From: CAZBWS01 sp964495705
GTDB lineage: Bacteria; Pseudomonadota; Gammaproteobacteria; HTCC5015
Reading direction: 5' to 3'
Assembly (NCBI GenBank): GCA_964495705.1
Contig: CAZBWS010000054.1
Location: forward strand, 1 to 16,802
Length of the DNA: 16,802 nt
This document shows, one piece after another, positions 7,331 to 13,908 of this stretch. Every line of letters begins with the position of its first letter. Position 1 is the stretch's first letter. Under the pieces are notes generated by a model. It did not search any database, was not told where the DNA came from, and saw only the letters and a list, made by a program, of their open reading frames with translations. The position numbers were made by a program, and so were the translations under genes.

Positions 7331-7776
7331 CATTATTAAAAACCCTTTCTACTGCACTGTTAGCTGTTTTACTTTTAGCTTGCAGCAGCGAGCCCAGCTC
7401 CCCTGAGGCGCAGATTAAAGCCGTGATTGCGCAGATGGAGGATGCGGCAGAAGGACGCAACCGCAGAGGTCTATCGGAGCATATATCGGACAGTTATAGT
7501 GATGAACACGGCAACAAGGATTCTTTGAACAATATTTTCCGAGCTTACTTATTGCGCAATAATAATATTAATATTTTTACGGTTATTCACCGCATGCAGG
7601 CAGTCTCTGCACAAGAGTATCGAGTTGAGTTATCTGCATTTATGGCGGCCAAGGGTGTGGATGTTGAATCCGAAGCTGGGCGACTGAAAGCCGACAGTCA
7701 TCGCTTTACTGTGACCTTTGTAGATGAATCTAGCGACGGTGAATGGAAAGTGCGCTCGGCGGTGTGGCAGCGCTAG
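7327..7776 (+). CDS. Predicted small lipoprotein, possibly NTF2-like fold
   Basis: The 149-aa product begins with a lipoprotein signal peptide: Lys5, a hydrophobic stretch, and the lipobox LLAC with Cys19 as the lipidation site. Ser20-Ser21 follow Cys19, so there is no Asp+2 inner-membrane retention signal and outer-membrane sorting is expected. The mature part has a helical start (IKAVIAQMEDAAEGRN), then mixed segments ending in a WKVRSAVW strand. This layout resembles NTF2/SnoaL-like small domains (DUF4440-type). I base that on pattern only and assign no function. It shares ATGA with the cysQ stop, so it is probably co-translated with cysQ. No clear terminator follows. Confidence 0.8.
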   Translation: MTLLKTLSTALLAVLLLACSSEPSSPEAQIKAVIAQMEDAAEGRNRRGLSEHISDSYSDEHGNKDSLNNIFRAYLLRNNNINIFTVIHRMQAVSAQEYRVELSAFMAAKGVDVESEAGRLKADSHRFTVTFVDESSDGEWKVRSAVWQR

Positions 7777-7852
7777 TTTCTAATATATGAAGCCCAGATC
7801 ATTGTAAAAATTAATAAATACCATTAATCCGCCAAATTCCATCGCCGCTCTT

Positions 7853-7866
7853 AAATCATCTGATTT
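7853..7866. promoter_or_regulatory. Short palindrome upstream of a -35 element
   Basis: AAATCA and TGATTT form a 6-bp inverted repeat separated by TC. It lies eight bases upstream of the TTGACA at 7875, where an activator or repressor could bind. It sits in the AT-rich 7777-7975 spacer. No family consensus was recognised. Confidence 0.3.
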
Positions 7867-7874
7867 GGATTATT

Positions 7875-7902
7875 TTGACATTGTTTGAAAGCGAATTATC
7901 AT
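7875..7902 (+). promoter_or_regulatory. Probable sigma70 promoter for the 68-aa gene
   Basis: A perfect TTGACA (7875-7880) is followed after 16 bases by TATCAT (7897-7902), which is 5 of 6 to the -10 consensus. A start near 7909 would give a leader of about 65 bases before ATG 7976. This is one of the best promoter matches in the window. Confidence 0.6.
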
Positions 7903-7975
7903 CAAAACTACCTATATGCACACGCAGATCATTGGGATGGGGTCTATAAATATAATATATAGCGAGGTAGGTAAG

Positions 7976-8182
7976 ATGGGACACTCAACGAAGTATCGAA
8001 TCAAGCAGAAAGCACCGTTATTATCCAAGATGTATATAGAGCCCCCCGTAAGCTCTGCCAAGCCTAAGGGCAGTGATGCTTGGCGCAAGATTGAAGAATA
8101 TCAAATGCTTAAGCAAATTCAGCATGATCTAGAATTTTATGATGAGCACTTAGAAGGCAGCTTGGATGATTACCTACAATAA
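7976..8182 (+). CDS. Conserved-looking small hypothetical protein (68 aa)
   Basis: I do not recognise the family. The 68-aa protein has a basic first third (KYRIKQK), a proline-containing middle (PPVSSAKPKG), then a predicted amphipathic helix (WRKIEEYQMLKQIQHDLEFYDEHL) and an acidic tail ending DDYLQ. There is no signal peptide or membrane segment, so it is probably cytoplasmic. The short helix beginning W-R-x-I-E recalls small DUF-type proteins of gammaproteobacteria, but that is only an impression. ATG 7976 is chosen because GAGG (7964-7967) lies eight bases before it. The frame could open at ATG 7916, but that start lacks a ribosome site. A good promoter lies upstream. It is convergent with the zinc-ribbon gene. 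Confidence 0.65.
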   Translation: MGHSTKYRIKQKAPLLSKMYIEPPVSSAKPKGSDAWRKIEEYQMLKQIQHDLEFYDEHLEGSLDDYLQ

Positions 8183-8192
8183 CGGCGGTTTA

Positions 8193-8412
8193 TCATTCAC
8201 CCATATAAAAGCGACGATATAGGCCTATCGCCAGATAAACCCACAACNNNNNNNNNNNNNNNNNNNNNNNNNNNNNNNNNNNNNNNNNNNNNNNNNNNNN
8301 NNNNNNNNNNNNNNNNNNNNNNNNNNNNNNNNNNNNNNNNNNNNNNNCAACCGGTGCATACGCCGCCGGGAAAGGTCTTGGCTTTGTGGGTGCAGTCTTG
8401 GCATTGGTACAT
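8193..8412 (-). CDS. Zinc-ribbon small protein, interrupted by assembly gap 2
   Basis: The N-terminus (8348-8412) reads MYQCQDCTHKAKTFPGGVCTG, with CxxC (Cys4, Cys7) and the first part of a second knuckle (Cys19). It breaks at a codon beginning TG, compatible with the expected next Cys. On the other side of the gap, the minus frame ending at stop 8193-8195 reads LWVYLAIGLYRRFYMGE. This looks like a C-terminal membrane helix followed by basic residues. A zinc-ribbon plus one-helix membrane protein is therefore inferred, but only the N-terminal part is firm. It starts five bases after the Rieske gene stop with no obvious ribosome site, suggesting coupling in the kinase-Rieske operon. The true length is unknown. 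Confidence 0.5.
8248..8347. other. Assembly gap 2 (100 N)
   Basis: Exactly 100 Ns are present, so the real size is unknown. The gap interrupts the zinc-ribbon gene. The contig ends share only CAAC (8244-8247 and 8348-8351). Confidence 0.95.
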
Positions 8413-8417
8413 TGTTT

Positions 8418-8762
8418 TTAGTCTATATGTGGTTCGCTAAAGTAAATATCACCATTTTTTATCTCAATTGCAACCTTGTGTAAGCCTTTGTTGATACAAG
8501 GTCCCGCAATACACTTTCCGCTGGAAATATCAAAAGTAGCCATGTGCAATGAGCACTGAATCAAATCTTGTTCACAGTTGAGAAATTTATCCGGCTGCCA
8601 ATTGAGTGGCGCCCCTGTATGTGGGCAGCTGTTGACATAGGCGCGAATATCACCAGCTTTACGCACAATGAAGAAGGTTAAATCAAATTGCTCTAGTTGG
8701 AATTCTTTACTGCCTGGTTCAGGTATTTCTTCAATACTGCATAGATAAACACTGTTATTCAT
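8418..8762 (-). CDS. Rieske [2Fe-2S] ferredoxin-like protein
   Basis: This is a small soluble Rieske domain protein of 114 aa. The cluster ligands are visible: Cys46-Pro-His48 in NSCPHTGAPLNW and Cys70-Ser-Leu-His73 in QCSLHMATF. The second segment continues with FDISSGKCIAGPC, as in ferredoxin components and the small subunits of nitrite reductase or dioxygenase systems. There is no signal peptide or membrane anchor, so it is cytosolic. It starts two bases after the sugar-kinase stop and is followed five bases later by the zinc-ribbon gene, so these three genes form one operon. Its redox partner cannot be named, because no oxygenase or reductase gene is nearby. The domain assignment is strong and the role unknown. 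Confidence 0.87.
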   Translation of the reverse strand: MNNSVYLCSIEEIPEPGSKEFQLEQFDLTFFIVRKAGDIRAYVNSCPHTGAPLNWQPDKFLNCEQDLIQCSLHMATFDISSGKCIAGPCINKGLHKVAIEIKNGDIYFSEPHID

Positions 8763-8764
8763 CG

Positions 8765-9655
8765 TTAGACCAAGTTATCAAAGCCAACTTGCCCGCACTT
8801 TTTCCCGGCTAAGCGGCAGGCATGTATTAAAGATTCTTCTAGATCTAGCCCGCGGCATTGGGCGTCGATAAAGCCCGCATTGAAGGTGTCCCCCGCACCG
8901 ACTGTATCGACTACAGCGTCGGGCTCAAAGGCGGGTGAGTGATAGATGGGGCTAAAGCCGGGTTTATCTGCTTGGGGTGCATCACAGAAAGCGCCCTTGC
9001 GACCCCAGGCACACACACGCAATGCGGATGAGTTCCACTGGCGGCTAGCGATGAGTAGGTCGCTGGCATTATCAAAGCCGTGATGACGAGCGTAGTCTTT
9101 AGAGAAAAATAGAACATCGGCTAAGTGGATGAGTCGTTCGACATTGTCGTGGGGCTTTTCAATTTCTAAGGAGATACGCTGCTGACTGCTGCCTTGCTGG
9201 CGACAGTGTTGCAACATGCGTTCTAACTCATCCACATTATCCCGCGCTTGAAAGTGCAGCCATTGGTATTTCTGTATATTCACTTCATCGATAAAGTGAG
9301 TCGCGTGTAGCTCGGGTAAATCGCGGTAGTGCACAATGGTGCGCGAGGCATTTTCTTCGTTTAAGGTGATATAAGACGTTGGGGTGCGCCCTTGGGTGGC
9401 ATAGCAATGGCGAGTACCTACATTTAGGCGCTTTAGCTCATCCTTAATGGTGTGGCCGAAGGCATCATAGGCGAGCACTCCCAGAAAGCTACAGCGGTGT
9501 TGTAGCTGTGCCAATACGTGTAGCGAGTTCGCTGCATTTCCACCCAAGGCCATGCGCTGGCTGTTGGCACGGTTTTCGCTATCCTCATTGGGATAGTTGG
9601 AAACGCTGTTGATAATATCTAGCGTGGCATTGCCCACGCCGAGGATTTTAGCCAT
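8765..9655 (-). CDS. PfkB-family sugar kinase, ketohexokinase-like
   Basis: This 296-aa protein is a ribokinase/PfkB-fold kinase. By recall it aligns along its full length with animal ketohexokinase (about 298 aa). Shared segments include YPNEDSENRANSQR (21-34), GGNAANS (38-44), a TPTS segment followed by ASRTIVHYRDLP, EIEKPHDN (165-171), FFSKD..RHHGF, VCAWGRKGA, and the catalytic DTVGAGDTFNAG (250-261, with GAGD 253-256 and base Asp256). The end, AGKKCG followed by GFDNLV, also matches. It would phosphorylate a sugar, possibly fructose to fructose-1-phosphate, but the substrate is inferred from similarity. It is the first gene of an operon with a Rieske protein and a zinc-ribbon protein, and is divergent from cysG. 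Ribosome site is weak. Confidence 0.85.
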   Translation of the reverse strand: MAKILGVGNATLDIINSVSNYPNEDSENRANSQRMALGGNAANSLHVLAQLQHRCSFLGVLAYDAFGHTIKDELKRLNVGTRHCYATQGRTPTSYITLNEENASRTIVHYRDLPELHATHFIDEVNIQKYQWLHFQARDNVDELERMLQHCRQQGSSQQRISLEIEKPHDNVERLIHLADVLFFSKDYARHHGFDNASDLLIASRQWNSSALRVCAWGRKGAFCDAPQADKPGFSPIYHSPAFEPDAVVDTVGAGDTFNAGFIDAQCRGLDLEESLIHACRLAGKKCGQVGFDNLV

Positions 9656-9716
9656 AGCTCAGCAGTCATTTTTCATTCGAAGAATAAGCATAGCAAGCTT
9701 TTTGCTTTGTTAAACG

Positions 9717-9722
9717 TATAAT
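9717..9722 (+). promoter_or_regulatory. Consensus -10 element for cysG
   Basis: A perfect TATAAT lies 40 bases before the cysG ATG, in the 107-base divergent region. No convincing -35 is seen 16-18 bases upstream, and it is not an extended -10. The gene has a good ribosome site, GGAGA (9751-9755). A small inverted repeat, AGCAA/TTGCT (9692-9706), lies just upstream and could affect either direction. Confidence 0.4.
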
Positions 9723-9762
9723 TGCTGCAATATAAGCTTTGTGGTGTTGTGGAGACCCCTGA

Positions 9763-11205
9763 ATGCGCTATTTACCGATTTGGTTAGATGTAAAAGATAA
9801 AGATTGCCTCATGGTGGGCGGCGGTGAAGTCGCCGCACGCAAGGCAGAGATGATCATCAAATCTGGTGCGCGTCTGATTGTTGTTGCACCAAAGTTGGGC
9901 GTTAATTTGCAGCGCCTGGTCGATGCAGGTGAAGTACAACATTTACCTCGCGTGTTTCATGAAGATGACCTGCAGGGCAAGCGCCTGGTTGTTGCCGCCA
10001 CCGATATTGAGGCAGTTAATCAAGTGGTACATGCTGCAGCGCAAGCTCAGAATGTATTAATCAATGTGGTGGATAGTCCCGCTCAGTGTGACTATGTGAA
10101 TGGGGCTGTGGTTGAGCGTGAAAATCTGACCATTGCTATATCTAGTGGCGGTGGCGCGCCGGTGCTTACACGTGTAATTAAAGCCAAATTAGAAACGATT
10201 ATTCCCGCCGCCTACGGCAGCCTATCCGCATTAGTGACGAGCTATCGCGATGAAGTGAAGGCAAAATTGGGCTTTAAAGAGCGTCGTGGCTTTTGGGAGC
10301 GCGTACTCGATGGCCCTGTTGCAGAAGCGGCTTTGTCTGGGCAAAGTCAGCGCGCAGAGCGGCTACTACAGGAAGAAATTCAACGCGGTGCAGAAGAGCC
10401 TGATATAGGAGAAGTCTTCCTTGTCGGTGCGGGGCCGGGAGACCCTGACTTACTCACCTTCAAAGCTTTACGCTTGCTGCAAAAAGCCGATGTGGTCGTA
10501 CATGACAGGTTAATTGCGGAGCCGATTATGGACTTATGCCGACGCGAAGCCGAGCGTATCTATGTCGGTAAACTATCGGCTGATCACTCCGTGCCCCAGG
10601 AGGAAATTAGTCAAATGTTGGTAGACCTTGCTAAGCAGGGTAAAAAAGTCGCGAGATTAAAAGGCGGAGACCCCTTTATGTTCGGTCGTGGCGGCGAAGA
10701 AATCGCCTTGCTCGCAGAGCACAATATCCCCTTTCAAGTGGTGCCTGGCGTGACATCTGCTACAGGCTGCTCCTCCTATGCAGGTATACCACTAACCCAT
10801 CGTGATCACGCCCAAGCCTGTGTGTTTGTTACTGGCCATACTAAGGACGATAAACTCGACCATTTGAATTGGCAGCAATTTGCTCAGCCCCAACAGACGG
10901 TGGTGTTCTATATGGGCTTAAAAAATGTCGCTGAGATTTGTCAGCGCTTAAAAGCCGCCGGTGCGCCTGCAGATAGACCGGCCGCCTTGATTGAACAGGG
11001 CACAACACCACAGCAGCGCGTTTTGGTGGGAGACTTAAATACCTTAGCGGCTATGGTCGAAGAACATAACATTAAGCCACCGAGCTTAATCATGGTGGGT
11101 GATGTTATTTCGTTGCAGGACCAGCTGGGCTGGTATCAAGGACAAGAGCCGAATGCGGATAAGCCAAAAAGTAGTGCTTTTCCGTTTCGGCATAAATTAG
11201 ACTAA
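9763..11205 (+). CDS. cysG: Siroheme synthase CysG (trifunctional)
   Basis: CysG converts uroporphyrinogen III to siroheme, the cofactor of sulfite and nitrite reductases. The N-terminal part (about 1-210) is the NAD-dependent dehydrogenase/ferrochelatase: Rossmann VGGGEVAARKA (18-28), catalytic Asp104 in NVVDSPAQ, and SSGGGAPVL with Ser128, the residue phosphorylated in Salmonella CysG. The C-terminal part (about 217-460) is the SAM-dependent methyltransferase: VGAGPGDPDLLT, VPQEEI, RLKGGDPFMFGRGGEE, VVPGVTSATG, and FYMGLKN. The 480-aa length exceeds the 457 aa of E. coli, mainly at the C-terminal tail. With cysQ nearby it suits a sulfate/nitrite-assimilating cell. It is convergent with the solute-binding gene, with three bases between the stop codons. 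Confidence 0.95.
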   Translation: MRYLPIWLDVKDKDCLMVGGGEVAARKAEMIIKSGARLIVVAPKLGVNLQRLVDAGEVQHLPRVFHEDDLQGKRLVVAATDIEAVNQVVHAAAQAQNVLINVVDSPAQCDYVNGAVVERENLTIAISSGGGAPVLTRVIKAKLETIIPAAYGSLSALVTSYRDEVKAKLGFKERRGFWERVLDGPVAEAALSGQSQRAERLLQEEIQRGAEEPDIGEVFLVGAGPGDPDLLTFKALRLLQKADVVVHDRLIAEPIMDLCRREAERIYVGKLSADHSVPQEEISQMLVDLAKQGKKVARLKGGDPFMFGRGGEEIALLAEHNIPFQVVPGVTSATGCSSYAGIPLTHRDHAQACVFVTGHTKDDKLDHLNWQQFAQPQQTVVFYMGLKNVAEICQRLKAAGAPADRPAALIEQGTTPQQRVLVGDLNTLAAMVEEHNIKPPSLIMVGDVISLQDQLGWYQGQEPNADKPKSSAFPFRHKLD

Positions 11206-11208
11206 TCC

Positions 11209-12192
11209 CTAACAACCTTCCAATATACGATCTGTGCCACAACGAAACTTATCTAAAATGGTAATCATTTTTGGATGGTAGTAATTTTTCTTCATCATCT
11301 CTTTGCGTACGCTTAAGGCGATACGCGCCCAGATATTTTGGTCTTGTATTGATTCTATCCACAGTTCATTAGGTACTGCGGCTTCGGCATCTTTAGAGAT
11401 TTTTAGTACCCGCTCGTATTGGCTTAGAGAAATTTCACGGGCTTGCTGGCCAAAGTCTGCGGGGAAGCGATCTGCGTTGATGACTAATTGTAGTGTGAGT
11501 AGGGCAATAGGTGTGTCGAGTATGCCGCCTTCGTACTGAATGGCCTTGTCCAGTTCCATAGCAGATAAAATAGCCATTGGAGCAAAGGTAATATCAACCT
11601 TGCCTTGCCTAAAAATTTTGGCAAAGTTATCAGAGGTTCCACTGACAGTCGATGCGCCAACTTTTTCTGCAAAGGTATTAATTAATTCGTTGTCATCAAT
11701 ATTGATCATGCGCATACCACCTAAGCCACGGGGGGTTGCTCGCTTGCGTTGGTTAATAAGCATATAGATGGCTCCAGCGGGGTATACGCCAGCAACTTCC
11801 ACATTGCCTTGACGCATGTATTTGGCGGCTTTGGGTGATGCCATTACTCCTAGAATTTGGCTTAAGTTGTTGTAGTCATTAATGATGCCGGGTGCTTCTA
11901 TGGCAGCGGCAAAGCGGTTGAACTCACGGGCTTTTAGGCCAGTAATAATCACCCCATCACAGATACCCTGCTTAAAATCTTGTTTGGCTTTCTCTTCGTT
12001 TAAATACAGCTTTAACGCAAAGTGAACACCGGTGCTTAGGAAGTCCGAGGACATATCTTGCGCATTCACAAATACGTCGCCACTTTTCCCGATAGGGTCA
12101 AATACACAAATAGAGCGCGGTGCTTGCGCCTGCGCATAGTGACTGCCGAACAGGCCAACAATGATACAAAGGTTAAGGAGTAAATTTTTCAC
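11209..12192 (-). CDS. Periplasmic putative solute-binding protein (AdeT1/2-like family)
   Basis: The product has a signal peptide (KNLLLNLCIIVGLFG, then an AQAQA cleavage region) and a mature domain with ICVFDPIGKSGDVF and DFKQGICDGVIITGLKAREFNRF. Then come the SIEAPGIIND-like segment AAIEAPGIINDYNN and VAGVYPAGAIYMLIN. These segments match, by recall, the family annotated as AdeT1/AdeT2 or putative solute-binding proteins. It is probably a two-lobed binding protein whose ligand is unknown, and resistance roles in Acinetobacter are only by association. GTG 12190-12192 (M-K-N) is chosen. A TTG at 12198 would add two residues, and neither has a clear ribosome site. Cys29 and Cys78 plus two C-terminal cysteines could form disulfides in the periplasm. 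No permease gene is adjacent. Confidence 0.75.
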   Translation of the reverse strand: MKNLLLNLCIIVGLFGSHYAQAQAPRSICVFDPIGKSGDVFVNAQDMSSDFLSTGVHFALKLYLNEEKAKQDFKQGICDGVIITGLKAREFNRFAAAIEAPGIINDYNNLSQILGVMASPKAAKYMRQGNVEVAGVYPAGAIYMLINQRKRATPRGLGGMRMINIDDNELINTFAEKVGASTVSGTSDNFAKIFRQGKVDITFAPMAILSAMELDKAIQYEGGILDTPIALLTLQLVINADRFPADFGQQAREISLSQYERVLKISKDAEAAVPNELWIESIQDQNIWARIALSVRKEMMKKNYYHPKMITILDKFRCGTDRILEGC

Positions 12193-12383
12193 TGACAAGT
12201 CGCCATGTTTCGCTAATAAATAATGTTGTTGCTCAAGGGCTGAGACAACTCTTTAATATTAGCAAAATAGAGGGAAAGCCTACGAATTAGTGCCTTGATA
12301 GTGGGCTAAAAATGCAAAATGAAGATGAGGAGTTGTTATATGTCGATCGGCGGTTGCACTTCCCTGTGCGTTAAACATAGCAA

Positions 12384-12872
12384 TTAGGCTAGCAAGTTGT
12401 ATTTCGCCGTGATGATGCCATCTTGGTCACAGTAGATATAGTCACCGGGATTGAAGGTCACGCCTTGAAAGGTCACAGCAATATCAACTTGCCCTTCTCC
12501 ACGTTTGACAGACTTCAGAGGCATCGTGCCGAGTGCCTTTACTCCCACGGCTAACTTGCCGATGTCTTCGCTGTCGCGAATACAGCCATAGACAACAATG
12601 CCCGCCCAGTTATTCTTCACGCCTAACTCTGCCAGCATGTCACCCAATAATGCACAGCGATTAGAGCCGCCGCCGTCGACGACAAGTACTCTGCCTTGAC
12701 CATCTGATTCTAGTTGTTGACGAACAAGCGTATTGTCTTCAAAAACTTTCAATGTAGAAATAGGGCCGCAAAAACTGGTGTTGCCGCCGTAGTCATTGAA
12801 GTTGGGCGTGCCGAGTACAATTTGTAGCTCATCAGAATAATCGTCACAAAGGTCAGGGGTTTTAAAGCTCAT
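12384..12872 (-). CDS. RraA-like protein (HMG aldolase family / ribonuclease regulator A)
   Basis: The 162-aa protein matches the RraA family: TPDLCDDYSD (5-14), FNDYGGNTSFCGPI, VFEDNTLVRQ, RVLVVDGGGSNRCALLGDMLAEL (61-83), and GIVVYGCIRDSEDI (91-104). Two roles are known in this family: binding and inhibiting RNase E, and class II (HMG/CHA) aldolase activity. Here Arg99-Asp100 keeps the RD pair and GDMLA keeps the GDxxA pattern needed for aldolase chemistry. By contrast, E. coli RraA has Gln instead of that Asp (recalled). It is therefore closer to the Pseudomonas RraA-like proteins that may keep aldolase activity. The preceding AAGAGA supplies a weak ribosome site. It follows the REC-GGDEF gene by 35 bases on the same strand. 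Confidence 0.87.
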   Translation of the reverse strand: MSFKTPDLCDDYSDELQIVLGTPNFNDYGGNTSFCGPISTLKVFEDNTLVRQQLESDGQGRVLVVDGGGSNRCALLGDMLAELGVKNNWAGIVVYGCIRDSEDIGKLAVGVKALGTMPLKSVKRGEGQVDIAVTFQGVTFNPGDYIYCDQDGIITAKYNLLA

Positions 12873-12907
12873 GGTTTTCTCTTGTGTTTAGGTCAATGGA
12901 TAGGGAG

Positions 12908-13855
12908 TTATTCTTTTGAGAGGTCTATGCCTGCAGTGGTGTTGCCACCACAGTTTTTGCCTTGGTCTAAAAAGTATTTGGCATAGGCAATAACTGCATC
13001 TGGATTATGGGTTTCAGAGTCTACGCGGTCTACCCCTGCGACACCTAGGCGGACAGTGATGTCGACTGCCTCGCCAAGCACTTCAAAACTCGATTCTGCC
13101 ACAGCCTCGCGTATGCGCTGGGCAACCGTCATCGCATGGGCTGTTTTGGTTTCTGGTAGCAGCAGGGCAAACTCATCACCGCCTATACGGCTGACCATAT
13201 CGATCTCTGCGCGCACGCGTTCCTGCAAACTTTGTGCGAGCTGTTGCAAAATAACATCGCCGGTATTATTGCCATATTGTGCGTTAATTGCGGTCATATT
13301 GTCGATATTACACAGTATGACCGTAAGAGGGTGCTTATATCGCTCGGCACGAAATACATCGTGGCGCAGCTGTTTCATAAAATGGCGACGATTGCTGATG
13401 TGGGTAAGCGGGTCGAGTAGACTTTGTTCAACCAAGCTCTGTTTTACTACATTTAGTTCAGCATGTAGCTTTAAGCAGCGTGTAGCAATGTGCAAGCGTG
13501 TGAGTAGATCGTTCTGGCCAAAAGGTAGGATAAGGAAATCATCTGCACCCGCTTGCATGCCAACGGCTATTTTGGGGTCTGCTTTATTCGCCGCTAATAG
13601 CAGTATGTGGATAGCCTCGCCGCTATCTAGGCTGCGAATTTTCTGGCACAGGCTTGCGCCGTCCATGCCTGGCATATTCAGGTCGGCAATAATGATGCTA
13701 AAGCATTGTTCTTCCAGCATTGCGAGTGCTTTTTCACCACTCGCTGCTGAGAATAAAGTGTAATCCCTTTGAGGCAGCATCGCGTTGATAGCAGACAGCG
13801 CATCTGGGCTGTCATTAACAAACAATAAGGGAATATTGTGGGTGTTCACAGACAT
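12908..13855 (-). CDS. Response regulator with degenerate REC and GGDEF domains
   Basis: The 315-aa protein has a receiver domain (about 8-125) and a C-terminal GGDEF domain (about 140-305) joined by a helical linker. The phosphoacceptor Asp58 (IIIADLNMPGMDG) is present. However, the acidic pair is Asn14-Asp15, the conserved Thr/Ser is Ala88, and the conserved Lys before Pro-Phe is Leu110. In the GGDEF domain the signature RIGGDEFALL is intact (GGDEF 225-229), but DIDxFK becomes NIDNMT (183-188). The usual first metal Asp is thus Asn183, and ND becomes NA. The RxxD inhibitory site is absent (RAEID). It may be a poor cyclase, a c-di-GMP or GTP sensor, or a partner protein. The ribosome site AAGGA lies eight bases before the ATG. 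It sits between ampG and rraA. Confidence 0.9.
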   Translation of the reverse strand: MSVNTHNIPLLFVNDSPDALSAINAMLPQRDYTLFSAASGEKALAMLEEQCFSIIIADLNMPGMDGASLCQKIRSLDSGEAIHILLLAANKADPKIAVGMQAGADDFLILPFGQNDLLTRLHIATRCLKLHAELNVVKQSLVEQSLLDPLTHISNRRHFMKQLRHDVFRAERYKHPLTVILCNIDNMTAINAQYGNNTGDVILQQLAQSLQERVRAEIDMVSRIGGDEFALLLPETKTAHAMTVAQRIREAVAESSFEVLGEAVDITVRLGVAGVDRVDSETHNPDAVIAYAKYFLDQGKNCGGNTTAGIDLSKE

Positions 13856-13908
13856 GTTTAGCGTCCTTTAATAGTCATGTTCTTTTTAGCATATAGCAGG
13901 GGAATGTC

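Noticed and set aside
12340..12387. 15-codon frame with a GAGGAG ribosome site (12327-12332)
   Set aside because: It is too short and lies at the 3' end of rraA on the opposite strand. The ribosome-like sequence is probably chance, and no promoter is visible.
13056..13763. 235-aa open frame antisense to the REC-GGDEF gene
   Set aside because: It is a shadow of the coding strand: its composition is unlike a real protein (serine-rich, with no recognisable domains), and the opposite strand has full REC and GGDEF motifs.
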